Source of the DNA: an uncultured Kiritimatiellota bacterium
GTDB taxonomy: Bacteria; Verrucomicrobiota; Kiritimatiellia; RFP12; UBA1067
Length of the DNA: 57,848 nt
Reading direction: 5' to 3'
Assembly (NCBI GenBank): GCA_934621385.1
Contig: CAKTUI010000013.1
Span: 1-57,848, forward strand
Shown: one piece after another, positions 1 through 8,029 of the stretch
How positions within the stretch are numbered: the first letter of the stretch is position 1
How the letters are laid out: each line of letters opens with the position of its first letter
Translations under genes and position numbers: made by a program
The notes under the pieces: model-generated
Told to the model about the DNA's origin: nothing
What the model saw: the letters and a program-made list of their open reading frames with translations, nothing else
Database searches by the model: none

Positions 1-350
1 GATCAATACCAGGGAGAATCTTCCTTTTGCAAGAGTAACCGCTTCAGGGACTTGCGTTTACTCCTGCAATCGGCACATTTATAAAATATGACAATTCCAA
101 TTGACTGTGAATCAAGAAATGTGCTATCATTTAGACATTATGACGAACCTACAGGGATTGGCGGGGGATTCGGGCGGCATCAGATGTTCGCCTCTGGCGC
201 ACGGATGGGTGCGCCACTCATTGCCTGTCCTCTTGCTCGGCTTGGATTGGGTGTCAGAACGAAGACTGAAGCAACCAAGAGGTCGTGCGGTGTGGGGAGT
301 GTAGGTCGGGGCAGCGACATTGACAACCTGAAAGAGTAAGGGAGAAACAG
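1..350. other. Leading non-coding stretch
   Basis: I see no convincing gene here. The short open frames have no family signature and overlap each other on both strands. An imperfect 11-bp inverted repeat (28-38 against 58-68, one mismatch) could form a stem with a 19-nt loop. A promoter-like pair at 101-130 points to the gene starting at 351. Confidence 0.5.
101..130 (+). promoter_or_regulatory. Candidate sigma-70 promoter for the zinc-ribbon gene
   Basis: TTGACT (101-106) and TATCAT (125-130) are separated by 18 bp, giving a predicted start near 137. That would leave a leader of about 210 nt before the gene at 351. Prediction from consensus only. Confidence 0.4.
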
Positions 351-713
351 ATGTTTTGTATCGAATGTGGTGCACCAATAGACGCGGGTGCGGAAATCTG
401 TCCGGCGTGTGGTGCGGTCGTCGTTCTCGGTCGTGGAGAGAAGGCTGACGGCTTTCAGATGGAGGACGACGATGCAAGGCCGCTTGACAACAGTCCAGAT
501 CCGCTGGCCTTTGGGATTGCGAACTTGATCTTGTGGATTGTACCCGCCATTGGCTTGCCTGTTTCCGTCGTCGGAATGGTGATGAGTGCCAGACGAAGGA
601 AATGCATCAGCCTGTTCCTGTGCATCGTTGGCGTTGTGTTTTCGCTGGTGAATGCGATCGCCGGAGCTGTCATTGGCGGTATGAGCGGGCTCGCAATCGG
701 CATCCTGCTGTAG
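351..713 (+). CDS. Zinc-ribbon membrane protein, function unknown
   Basis: This 120-residue protein opens with a zinc ribbon: Cys3 and Cys6, then Cys17 and Cys20, in the CxxC...CPxC arrangement of small zinc-ribbon proteins. A short acidic linker follows (residues 39-47, rich in D and E). Two hydrophobic helices at about 53-77 and 84-118, separated by a basic turn (RRRK), resemble the paired helices of DUF4190-like membrane proteins. An AGGGAGA ribosome site lies just upstream of the ATG. It stands alone between a promoter and tRNA-Cys. No function can be assigned; the ribbon suggests a membrane-bound regulatory or scaffolding role. Confidence 0.75.
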   Translation: MFCIECGAPIDAGAEICPACGAVVVLGRGEKADGFQMEDDDARPLDNSPDPLAFGIANLILWIVPAIGLPVSVVGMVMSARRRKCISLFLCIVGVVFSLVNAIAGAVIGGMSGLAIGILL

Positions 714-773
714 GCTCATCGATTGGACCTGTTTTGCCGCGTTGTTCGCTTTTGATTTTCTTTCAGACCCCCA

Positions 774-803
774 TTGACGGCGTGGCGCGGGAAATGATAT
801 ACT
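774..803 (+). promoter_or_regulatory. Promoter of tRNA-Cys
   Basis: TTGACG (774-779) and TATACT (798-803) with an 18-bp spacer sit directly in front of the tRNA gene. The predicted start is about 810, nine bases before the acceptor stem. Confidence 0.6.
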
Positions 804-818
804 ATTGACCACTTGACC

Positions 819-892
819 GGTGGGATGGCCGAGCGGTTAGGTAGCGGACTGCAAATCCGCTTACAGCGGTTCAACTCCGCTTCCCACCTCCA
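819..892 (+). tRNA. tRNA-Cys (anticodon GCA)
   Basis: The sequence folds as a full cloverleaf. The acceptor stem GGTGGGA (819-825) pairs with TCCCACC (882-888), followed by discriminator T and an encoded CCA (890-892). The anticodon arm GCGGA/TCCGC carries the loop CTGCAAA, giving anticodon GCA at 851-853. The T arm contains GGTTCAACTCC, where most tRNAs have GGTTCGAATCC. The CCA tail is genomically encoded. Confidence 0.95.
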
Positions 893-909
893 ATCTTCAA
901 AGTGAGAAC

Positions 910-1467
910 ATGATCGCAACTTGGGGCCTGATTCTCGGTTTACCGCTCCTCGCCTTTGGCGGGGGTTCGCTTCTTTTGAGCGGTCGAATGTCCCGTTTTA
1001 TTGACTGGTTTGAGACTTCCCGCGCTGTTGCCGTGCTTCTGACGGTCGTCGCCTGGTTTTGGACGGCGTACGAGTGCGATACGATTGGAATTGATGTTTT
1101 CGACATGATTCTCAAGCGTTTTCCCGGTGAAGTCTGGATTTTGGCGGCGGTGCTGTCGTTCCTGACCGTGGTTTGGATGCCCAAGAACTTGTCCGTCCGG
1201 GCCTTGACGGGCATCCTGATGCTGATACCGGCTGAACTTTTCAAGGTGACGCGGTTGCTCCTGCCCGAGAGCGGTGCCGCGCCTGTGCACCTTTTCGTGG
1301 TGACGGCCTACATTGGGGCCGTTCTCGGAATGTATGGTATGTTCTACCCCTGGCGGCTTGAGCGCGGGATGCGCTGGTTCCAGTCCTCGCCCCTTCGGCT
1401 GAAGGCGCTGGGTTTTGTGTGCGCGGCCTGGGGGCTTGGTCTTCTCCTCATCGGTTTTTCGATATGA
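910..1467 (+). CDS. Polytopic membrane protein of unknown function
   Basis: A 185-residue protein with about five predicted membrane helices (roughly 5-25, 38-56, 78-95, 100-115 and 128-147, plus a hydrophobic C-terminus at 165-184). I recognise no family motif. It begins 18 nt after the tRNA, and its stop overlaps the start of the phosphate cotransporter (ATGA, 1464-1467), so the two are probably translationally coupled. A role linked to phosphate transport is possible from position only. Confidence 0.75.
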   Translation: MIATWGLILGLPLLAFGGGSLLLSGRMSRFIDWFETSRAVAVLLTVVAWFWTAYECDTIGIDVFDMILKRFPGEVWILAAVLSFLTVVWMPKNLSVRALTGILMLIPAELFKVTRLLLPESGAAPVHLFVVTAYIGAVLGMYGMFYPWRLERGMRWFQSSPLRLKALGFVCAAWGLGLLLIGFSI

Positions 1468-3164
1468 AAGATATTCTTCTGATCCTCGTGACGGTTTGCG
1501 GAGGCCTTGGCCTCTTCCTGTTGGGGATGAAGCATCTTTCGGAGGGGCTGCAGGCGACGGCGGGCGGCGGCTTGCGCAAGTTCATGTCCCATGCGACGAG
1601 CCGACGGCTTGTGGGCGTTGGGACGGGCATCATCTCGACGGTCATCGTCCAGTCGTCCTCAATCATCACGGTGATGCTCGTTGGCTTCGTCTCGACGGCC
1701 CTGCTGACGTTGCCGCAGGCGATAAACGTGCTGATTGGTGCGAATATCGGCACAACGGCGACGATTTGGATTATCGCCTACGCGCCGGATCCCCAGGTTC
1801 TTGGCTTCATTGGCATCGCGCTTGGCGGCGCGATGTATTTTTTTCTGCGCGGCGAACGCGTCCATAACCTCGGCCTGACGGTCGTTGGTCTTGGCCTGGT
1901 CTTCCTTGGCCTTTACTTCATGTCGAAGGGCGTCATGCCGATTCGTGAGAATCCCGAGATTGCGAAGGTTTTCACGTCCATGAGTTGCGAGACCATCCCG
2001 GGTGTGCTACTGGTTGCCTTCGCGGCGATGCTACTGACGGCGGTCATCCAGTCCTCGGCGGCGACGATTGCGATTGCCATGACGCTGGCGGCCCAGAAAC
2101 TGATTACCTACGAGGTGGCGATAGCCGTGCTGTTCGGGGCGAACATCGGCACGACGGCGACGGGGTGGATTGCGGCGATTGGCGGCACGGCGGATGCACG
2201 GCGGACGGCACTGGCGCATACGTTGTCCAACATTATCGGGTCGATTGTGTTTCTGCCGCTGTTCCCCTTGTTCGTGAAGGGCGGGCAGATGCTCTTTCCG
2301 AACTGGAACGTTGCCGAGACGATGATTGTGTCGGGGCATCCGGCGCAAGTCCTGACGCACATCATGGCACCCATCGCCGTGACGGATACGATTTTTGCCG
2401 TTTGCCGCGGAGCGTTGCTTTTCCCATTTGTGAAGCCTTTTGCGCGTTTGATTGAGTTTTTGGTCAAACAGCCGGAGAATGAGAAGCCCCACCTGTCGGC
2501 GCTGAAGGTTGGTGCGCGGCTCTCGCCCGTCATCGCCTGCGACCAGGCTCTGCTGGAGGTCCAGTTCATGCGCAAGAGTAATCTTGAGTTGCTGGACTGT
2601 GCGCGGCAGGTCATCGCCGGCACGAGCGACGAGGAGATGGAGAACCACATCATCCACCGCGAGGACATCCTGGACAATGTGCAGCGGGAAGTGACCGAGT
2701 TTCTTGGTGGGATTATGACGAAGCGACTCGGGTGGGATGTCGCGGAACGGGCGCGGCGGCTCCTGCGCATTACGGACGAATTGGAGTCCGTCTCGGACGA
2801 ATCTGCGGCGATTCTGCGTGTCGTCCGTCGATTCAGGACGCGCAAGCAGCGGATTTCGGAGGCCTCGGTGGCCGTTCTCCTCTCCGTCCACGACCGTGTG
2901 AATGCGTTTGCCGAGAAGGTTTCGCCTTGGATTTGTTCGCCGCGTGTGCCGATTGACGTGGAAGCCGTACAGGCGGAGTCGCGGGAGATTCACGAGTTTA
3001 TCCGCGAGTGCCGTCGGACGCAGCTCGGTCGCATTGGGTCGGATGACCCGGAGTCCCCGTTGCGCGTTCTGGGTGAACTGGACGTCATCAATGCCTATGA
3101 GCGCATTCGGGCCTATTACCTGAACATTGCCGAGACGCTGGCGGGCGGGAAAGTCGTCAAGTGA
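1464..3164 (+). CDS. Na+/phosphate cotransporter with PhoU-like C-terminus
   Basis: This 566-residue inner-membrane protein belongs to the NptA/PNaS (SLC34-like) family that imports phosphate with sodium. The two inverted membrane halves each carry the diagnostic QSS motif (VQSSS in the first, IQSSA in the second) followed by GANIGTT. From about residue 330 the protein is cytoplasmic and helical, like the PhoU-type regulatory domain found in the longer members. The ATG at 1464 was chosen because the family N-terminus (a glycine-rich first helix with LFLLGMK) starts there and because it overlaps the previous stop. Upstream in-frame codons add non-conserved sequence. Confidence 0.92.
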   Translation: MKDILLILVTVCGGLGLFLLGMKHLSEGLQATAGGGLRKFMSHATSRRLVGVGTGIISTVIVQSSSIITVMLVGFVSTALLTLPQAINVLIGANIGTTATIWIIAYAPDPQVLGFIGIALGGAMYFFLRGERVHNLGLTVVGLGLVFLGLYFMSKGVMPIRENPEIAKVFTSMSCETIPGVLLVAFAAMLLTAVIQSSAATIAIAMTLAAQKLITYEVAIAVLFGANIGTTATGWIAAIGGTADARRTALAHTLSNIIGSIVFLPLFPLFVKGGQMLFPNWNVAETMIVSGHPAQVLTHIMAPIAVTDTIFAVCRGALLFPFVKPFARLIEFLVKQPENEKPHLSALKVGARLSPVIACDQALLEVQFMRKSNLELLDCARQVIAGTSDEEMENHIIHREDILDNVQREVTEFLGGIMTKRLGWDVAERARRLLRITDELESVSDESAAILRVVRRFRTRKQRISEASVAVLLSVHDRVNAFAEKVSPWICSPRVPIDVEAVQAESREIHEFIRECRRTQLGRIGSDDPESPLRVLGELDVINAYERIRAYYLNIAETLAGGKVVK

Positions 3165-4384
3165 TGAAGCGGCACCTGATTGGCATTGGGGGCGTTGGGA
3201 TGAGTGCCCTTGCGACGACGCTCGTTCGATTGGGCGAGCGGGTGACGGGGGCGGATCGCAACCTGTCGACGAAGAACATCGCCTTCCTGCGTTCCATCGG
3301 CATTGCGTGTTTTCCGGATGACGGAAGCGGGGTGGATGCCGAGACGGGCGAGGTGATTGTCTCGACGGCGATTGAGGCGGACAATCCAGGGCTTCGCCGG
3401 GCGAAGGAACTTGGAATCCCCGTTGTCCATCGGGCGAAGGCCCTTGCATCCGCCCTGTCCGGGCATCGGCTCGTGGCCGTTGTTGGGACGTGCGGCAAGT
3501 CGACGGTGACGGCGATGCTCGGTCACATCCTTGCCCAGTGCGGATTCGACCCGTTTTGCGTCAATGGCGCGAATGTGCCCGGATGGGAAGGGGCCGTCCG
3601 CGTGGGGCGCGGCGACTATGCCGTCGCCGAGGTCGATGAAAGCGACCGCTCCCTGGTCGCGTTCCATCCCTACGCGGCGATTGTCACGAATGCCAGTGCC
3701 GACCACTACTCGAAGGCAGAGATGGACAAGGTCTTTGACGCGTTCATCGAGGATCTCCCGGGGCCGGTCGTGGACGGTCGTGTTCAGCTTGGCGAGGCGG
3801 ATGTCTCGATACCGGGACTGCACAATCGGCACAATGCGTGGTTGGCGTTGCGCATGGCGGTCGCCCTCGGGTGCGACGAATCTGCCGCACGCGAGGCGTT
3901 GCGCCATTTCGGCGGGGTTGAGCGTCGCCTTCAGCGGTATGGAGCGCGCGTCTATGACGATTACGCGCACAATCCCGAGAAACTGCGGGCCATGTGGACG
4001 ACGCTGGCGGAGGCGTATCCGGGCGGCGTGTGCGTCGTCTGGCGGCCCCATGGGTATGCGCCGCTTCGGAAAATGCTGGATTCGCTGGCCGAGATGTTCG
4101 CCGAGGTCGTCCGTCCACAGGACAAGCTTCTTCTTTTGCCCGTGTACGATGCGGGTGGAACGGCCGACCGCTCGATTCAGTCGGATGCGCTCGCCGCACG
4201 GCTGGGGGGTGGAATTTGCGAGCAGGTCGCCGACTTGGAGGGGGCTTATGCGTGGATTCGGCGGAATTGTGCCGCTTTTGCCGCGTTTGCGACATGCGGT
4301 GCGCGAGACCCCGACCTGCCGTCCCTTGCCGCACGAATTGCCGCGCTGGTGGACGGACCCAAGATTGCCCCTTCTTTCGTGTAG
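3164..4384 (+). CDS. Mur ligase family protein, MurC-like but short
   Basis: A 406-residue ATP-dependent ligase of the Mur family, which joins amino acids or peptides to UDP-MurNAc. The N-terminal Rossmann motif GIGGVGMS and the P-loop VGTCGKST (107-114) are MurC-like. The later FGGVERR and DDYAHNPEK segments match the central/C-terminal ligase signatures. It is shorter than typical MurC (about 450-480). Only about 40 residues separate TNASADH (175-181) from the GLHNRHN segment near 219, where MurC has about 100, so the central domain lacks a block. Start: TGATG overlap with the cotransporter; a GTG at 3161 is an alternative. It could be MurC, Mpl or a divergent paralogue. Confidence 0.8.
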   Translation: MKRHLIGIGGVGMSALATTLVRLGERVTGADRNLSTKNIAFLRSIGIACFPDDGSGVDAETGEVIVSTAIEADNPGLRRAKELGIPVVHRAKALASALSGHRLVAVVGTCGKSTVTAMLGHILAQCGFDPFCVNGANVPGWEGAVRVGRGDYAVAEVDESDRSLVAFHPYAAIVTNASADHYSKAEMDKVFDAFIEDLPGPVVDGRVQLGEADVSIPGLHNRHNAWLALRMAVALGCDESAAREALRHFGGVERRLQRYGARVYDDYAHNPEKLRAMWTTLAEAYPGGVCVVWRPHGYAPLRKMLDSLAEMFAEVVRPQDKLLLLPVYDAGGTADRSIQSDALAARLGGGICEQVADLEGAYAWIRRNCAAFAAFATCGARDPDLPSLAARIAALVDGPKIAPSFV

Positions 4385-4390
4385 GCGCAG

Positions 4391-4442
4391 GCGCGGCACT
4401 TTGAATGGCCTGCCGGACGGCAGGCCGGCAAAACCTTTTGCC
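4391..4442. repeat. GCGCGGCACTTT-type dispersed motif followed by two hairpins
   Basis: The word GGCGCGGCACTTTGAATG (4391-4407, first base approximate) recurs almost exactly at 22026-22043, with one extra T there. It is followed by a perfect 8-bp hairpin (GGCCTGCC 4407-4414 with GGCAGGCC 4419-4426, loop GGAC) and a second AT-rich palindrome, GGCAAAACCTTTTGCC (4427-4442). There is no U-tract, so a terminator role is uncertain. It looks more like an intergenic repeat. Confidence 0.5.
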
Positions 4443-4494
4443 GAAGCCGAGGCCGAGCGGCAGCTTCGCGCAAACCCCCGAGCAGGCGGTTTTT

Positions 4495-4503
4495 TGGTAT
4501 AAT
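4495..4503 (+). promoter_or_regulatory. Extended -10 promoter for nifU-like/iorB/paaK
   Basis: TGGTATAAT is a perfect extended -10. No good -35 is seen 17 bp upstream. The predicted start is about 4510, 19 nt before the ATG, with AAGGAGG (about 4515-4521) as ribosome site. Confidence 0.6.
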
Positions 4504-4528
4504 ACGCGGCAAATAAGGAGGCAGGAAA

Positions 4529-4747
4529 ATGGAAGAGCAAATCAAGGCGAAACTTGAGGAACTCCGCGCCGGACTTCAGAACGACGGCGGGGACTTGGAA
4601 CTTGTGAAGATTGAAGGCAAGGTTGTTCATCTGAAGCTCGTCGGGCACTGCGGGTCCTGCCCGTTTGCCATGATGACGCTGAAGCAGGGCATTGAGGTCG
4701 CCCTCCAGGAAATCGACCCCGAGATTACGGTTGAGAGGGTCGGATGA
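4529..4747 (+). CDS. NifU C-terminal-domain (Nfu-type) Fe-S scaffold protein
   Basis: A 72-residue stand-alone NifU C-terminal domain. It has the family pattern: an amphipathic first helix, NDGGDLELV, a beta strand, and the cluster-binding CGSCP motif (CxxC near residues 36-39) followed by an MMTLKQGIE helix. Such proteins carry and deliver [4Fe-4S] clusters. Its stop overlaps the start of iorB (ATGA, 4744-4747), which suggests a dedicated link to an Fe-S oxidoreductase. It has a strong extended -10 promoter and an AGGAGG ribosome site. Confidence 0.9.
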   Translation: MEEQIKAKLEELRAGLQNDGGDLELVKIEGKVVHLKLVGHCGSCPFAMMTLKQGIEVALQEIDPEITVERVG

Positions 4748-5340
4748 AGACGGTCAATGTTTCCCTCGTTGGGGTCGGTGGGCAGGGCATCCTGCTGACG
4801 GCGGATTTGCTCGCCAAGGCGGCGGCTTTGGCTGGGTTGGACGTCAAGAAGAGCGAGATTCACGGCATGGCCCAGCGCGGCGGTTCGGTCATTAGCCAGG
4901 TTCGGTTCGGTGCCGATGTGGCCTCGCCCATCATTCAGGAAGGAACGAGCGACATTCTGGTCTCGTTCGACAAGTTGGAGGCGCTTCGCTGGAGCCATCT
5001 TCTGTCGGAAGAGGGCGTTGCGCTCGTCAACGACCTCTACCTCGTGCCGGTGACGGTGTCGTCCGGGCAACAGGCGGCCGTGGAGAACCTCGACGAGCGC
5101 GTCCATCAGGTCTTCCGCAAGTCGGTGTTCGTCGATGCCATGAAGGTTGCGACGGAAGAGGTCGGCAACGCCCGCACGATGAACATGGTCCTGGCCGGTG
5201 CGCTTTCAGCGCTGACGCCCTTTGACGAGAAACTCTGGCATCAGGCGATGAAGGAGATGCTGACCGGTCCGAAGGCGAGGCTCCTTGAGGTCAACGAGAA
5301 GGCGTTTGCGCTCGGCCGGAAGGCCGCGATGCAGGACTAA
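4744..5340 (+). CDS. iorB: Indolepyruvate ferredoxin oxidoreductase, beta subunit
   Basis: A 198-residue homologue of the gamma/beta-type subunit of 2-oxoacid:ferredoxin oxidoreductases. The N-terminus VGVGGQGILLTADLLA and the following EIHGMAQRGGSV segment are hallmarks of IorB. With IorA it decarboxylates aryl pyruvates from aromatic amino acids to aryl-acetyl-CoA, reducing ferredoxin. The large IorA subunit (TPP and Fe-S domains) is not in this window. The neighbour on one side is an Nfu-type scaffold and on the other an aryl-acetate CoA ligase, which fits aromatic 2-oxoacid metabolism. Confidence 0.9.
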   Translation: MKTVNVSLVGVGGQGILLTADLLAKAAALAGLDVKKSEIHGMAQRGGSVISQVRFGADVASPIIQEGTSDILVSFDKLEALRWSHLLSEEGVALVNDLYLVPVTVSSGQQAAVENLDERVHQVFRKSVFVDAMKVATEEVGNARTMNMVLAGALSALTPFDEKLWHQAMKEMLTGPKARLLEVNEKAFALGRKAAMQD

Positions 5341-5378
5341 GCGTCCACGGTCAGAACGACAGGAAGGAAATTGCTTCG

Positions 5379-6659
5379 ATGGGTATGTGGAATCGAGCGG
5401 CGGAAACCCTCTCAAGGGACGAGTATGCGAAAATCCAGTTGGAGGGGCTGAAGAAGTCCCTCTGCCGCGTGTGGACGAACGACTTCTACCGTTCGCGGCT
5501 CCATCGCGGCGGAATCGGTTCGCCCGAAGACGTCCAGAGCCTTGATGACTTGGCGAAGTTGCCGTTTTTCACGAAGGACGACTTCCGTGAGGCGTATCCG
5601 CTGAAGATGAGCTGCGTGGACCGGAAGGACCTGATGGAGTTCCATATGAGTTCCGGGTCGACGGGCACGCCGGTCGTGATGGCCTACACGAAGAACGATC
5701 TGCTTCAGTGGGCGGAGTGCATGGCGCGGTGCTACTCGATGGCGGGGCTTGAGAAGGGCGATGCCGTTCAGATTATGCCGACATTCGGCCTGTTCAACGG
5801 CGGGTTCGGGTGCTACCACGGGGCGCGCAAGGCCCAGCTCTTCACCATCCCGGCCTCGTCCGGTAATACGGATCGGCAGATTCGGCTGATGCGCGACTTC
5901 AAGACGAAGGGATTCATCTCGGTCGTCTCTTATGTGCCGCGCATCATCGAGAAGTTGGATGCCGACCCCTCGGGCGACCACGACATCCCCTCGCTTCGCG
6001 TGGGCATCTTTGGGTCCGAGACCTTCTCGGACGAGATGCGCAAGAAGATTGAGAGCCGTCTTCACATCGAGTGCTTCGACATCTACGGCATGACGGAGAC
6101 GGGCGGCATCGGGACGACGGGGCAGGATTGCCGCGCCCATGTAGGCATACATGTCTGGGAAGACCAGTACATTACCGAAATCATCGACCCGGTGACCGGC
6201 AAGGTGTTGCCGGACGGGGAGTACGGTGAAATCGTCTTCACGTCGCTGACGCGGGAGGCCATGCCCATCATCCGCTATCGGACGCACGACATCACGCGGA
6301 TTTTGTCGCGTGAGAAATGCGCATGCGGGCGCACCTCGCTCCGCATTGACCGCATCACGGGGCGGACGGACGACATGCTGATTGTGAAGGGTGTCAATTT
6401 CTATCCGCGTCAGGTGGAGCAGGCTCTGATGGAGATTCCCGGCGTTCGGGACGAGTTCCAGATAATCCTTGAGGAGCACAACGGCATGACGGACGTGACC
6501 GTCAATGTGGAGGCCGATCCCGGCGTGACGGGGCATACCGTTGCGAAGCACTTGCGCGAGCGGCTTGGCTTTCTTCCGAAGGGCGATGTCTTCCCGGTGG
6601 GGACGTTGCCGCGCACGGAAGGCAAGGCAAAACGCGTGATTCGTCGCAAGCTTGACTGA
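5379..6659 (+). CDS. paaK: Phenylacetate-CoA ligase family protein
   Basis: A 426-residue AMP-forming ligase close to PaaK, which activates phenylacetate or related aryl acetates with ATP and CoA. The adenylation motif SSGSTGTP lies near residues 91-98. YGMTETGG and the RYRTHD segment follow, then a CxCGR cysteine pair and the C-terminal GRTDDMLIVKGVNFYP hinge typical of the family. The C-terminal domain (to residue 426) is complete. It lies 38 bp after iorB. The pair recalls known iorAB-paaK clusters in which the ligase works with IOR on aryl acetates. The start has GGAAGG about 15 nt upstream. Confidence 0.9.
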   Translation: MGMWNRAAETLSRDEYAKIQLEGLKKSLCRVWTNDFYRSRLHRGGIGSPEDVQSLDDLAKLPFFTKDDFREAYPLKMSCVDRKDLMEFHMSSGSTGTPVVMAYTKNDLLQWAECMARCYSMAGLEKGDAVQIMPTFGLFNGGFGCYHGARKAQLFTIPASSGNTDRQIRLMRDFKTKGFISVVSYVPRIIEKLDADPSGDHDIPSLRVGIFGSETFSDEMRKKIESRLHIECFDIYGMTETGGIGTTGQDCRAHVGIHVWEDQYITEIIDPVTGKVLPDGEYGEIVFTSLTREAMPIIRYRTHDITRILSREKCACGRTSLRIDRITGRTDDMLIVKGVNFYPRQVEQALMEIPGVRDEFQIILEEHNGMTDVTVNVEADPGVTGHTVAKHLRERLGFLPKGDVFPVGTLPRTEGKAKRVIRRKLD

Positions 6660-6673
6660 AAGGCGTTCGTCCC

Positions 6674-7363
6674 ATGAAGCAGCGCATTGGTCTCTTCGGT
6701 GGCAGTTTCAATCCCGTCCATTCGGGGCACGTTGGGGTCGTGCGTGAGGCGATTGAGGGGCTGAATCTCGATCGGCTGATTGTGATTCCGGCGGCCGTCT
6801 CGCCCTTCAAGGTCGCATCGTCGCCCGACGGCACCTTCGACCGGCTGATGCTGGTTCGGGCCGCTTTCAATGGTATGGACAGGGTTGAGGTGGATGACCG
6901 GGAGCTGGTGCGTGGCGGGGTCTCGTATGCGATTGACACCGTTCGCGCCATCGCCTCCGAGAACCCGGACGCGGAACTCTTCTTCCTCATTGGGGAGGAT
7001 TCCGTTGAAGGTCTGCCGCGCTGGAAGGACTACGACGAATTGCGCACGCTGTGCACGTTCAAGGCGTTTCCGAGGACGAAGGAATCGTCGACGGAAATCC
7101 GTCGTCGCCTGACGGCGGGCGAGCCAATTGACGACCTCGTGCCGGCGGCCGTGGCCCTCCTTATCTGGTACGGGGTTCGGGAGAACGAGGACCGCAAGAT
7201 TGTCTCGCTCATTCGGGCGGGGCTTGCTCGCAAGGGCGGGTACTGCCCGTGCCGGTTGCCGAAGACCCCTGAGTTCTTCTGTCCGTGTGCCGAATTCAGG
7301 GGACAGTTGGCGGATGCCGCGTTTCATGGCCTTTGCCATTGCCGGCTTTACCGAAAGCCATAA
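6674..7363 (+). CDS. nadD: NadD fused to a ferredoxin:thioredoxin-reductase-like Cys module
   Basis: Residues 1 to about 168 are nicotinate-nucleotide adenylyltransferase, the NaMN-to-NaAD step of NAD synthesis. The nucleotide-binding motif GGSFNPVHSGH is at 9-19 and the terminal SSTEIR motif at 138-143. The adenylyltransferase is compact, with a short connection just before SSTEIR. Residues about 170-229 are unlike NadD. They carry CPC (191-193), CPC (203-205) and CHC (221-223), the three paired-cysteine motifs that define the catalytic subunit of ferredoxin:thioredoxin reductase, where they hold a [4Fe-4S] cluster and a redox disulfide. The reading frame is continuous across the join. The FTR assignment rests on the motif pattern; spacing (9 and 15) differs from the plant enzyme. 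Confidence 0.85.
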   Translation: MKQRIGLFGGSFNPVHSGHVGVVREAIEGLNLDRLIVIPAAVSPFKVASSPDGTFDRLMLVRAAFNGMDRVEVDDRELVRGGVSYAIDTVRAIASENPDAELFFLIGEDSVEGLPRWKDYDELRTLCTFKAFPRTKESSTEIRRRLTAGEPIDDLVPAAVALLIWYGVRENEDRKIVSLIRAGLARKGGYCPCRLPKTPEFFCPCAEFRGQLADAAFHGLCHCRLYRKP

Positions 7364-7375
7364 AGGGAGTTCCCG

Positions 7376-8029
7376 ATGAAGAGGAGTCAGGATTATACGT
7401 CGGGCGAAGAGGTCGCCAATGCCGTGACGCATGTCGTTGGTTCGCACTTGGGTGCGGCGATGCTGGCGTTGCTTGTCTGGCAGGGCGCGACAAGCGGCGT
7501 GGATGTTGCCTGGAAGGTGACGAGTGCGGCGATATTCGGTGCGTCGATGATTCTGCTTTATGCAGTCTCGTCATCCTACCATGCGGTGACCTATGCGCCG
7601 GCAAAGCGCATTCTGCACGTCATGGACCATATGGCCATCTACTTTTTGATTGCGGGCAGTTATACGCCTTTCTGTCTTGTGACGCTTCGCCCGGAGCATC
7701 CGGCCCTCGCCTGGAGCATTTTCGGCATTGAGTGGGGGGCGACGCTCGTTGGAATCCTCTTCAAGATTCGCACGACGGGGCGGATGCGCTATATCTCGAC
7801 GAGTGCCTATGTTCTGATGGGGTGGGTTGCACTGGCGGCCATTGTGCCGCTGGTTCGTTCGCTCAGTGGACTTGGCACGATGTGGTTAGCGTTGGGCGGA
7901 GTTCTCTATACGGTTGGATGCGTCTTTTACCTTTGGAAGTCGCTACCTTACGCGCACATGGTCTGGCATCTGTTCGTGCTGGCGGGGACGATTTGCCACT
8001 TCTTCTGCATCCTGTGGTATGTGATGTGA
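7376..8029 (+). CDS. trhA: Hemolysin III / PAQR-family membrane protein
   Basis: A 217-residue, seven-helix membrane protein of the TrhA/YqfA (hemolysin III, PAQR-like) family. Conserved features are E-x-x-N-A-x-T-H near the N-terminus, SSSYHAV at about residue 65, the LDH-like MDHMAIYFLIAGSYTPF segment, and a final HxxWHLFV-type helix with HMVWHLFVLAG. These His, Ser and Asp residues are thought to form a metal site. Members affect membrane energetics and lipid homeostasis; haemolysis is not established for most. The stop overlaps the folK start (TGATG). Confidence 0.9.
   Translation: MKRSQDYTSGEEVANAVTHVVGSHLGAAMLALLVWQGATSGVDVAWKVTSAAIFGASMILLYAVSSSYHAVTYAPAKRILHVMDHMAIYFLIAGSYTPFCLVTLRPEHPALAWSIFGIEWGATLVGILFKIRTTGRMRYISTSAYVLMGWVALAAIVPLVRSLSGLGTMWLALGGVLYTVGCVFYLWKSLPYAHMVWHLFVLAGTICHFFCILWYVM

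Noticed and set aside
2031..3449. Long minus-strand open frame opposite the phosphate cotransporter
   Set aside because: It is the antisense shadow of a gene with clear QSS motifs; its Arg/Pro-rich composition matches GC-rich antisense frames.
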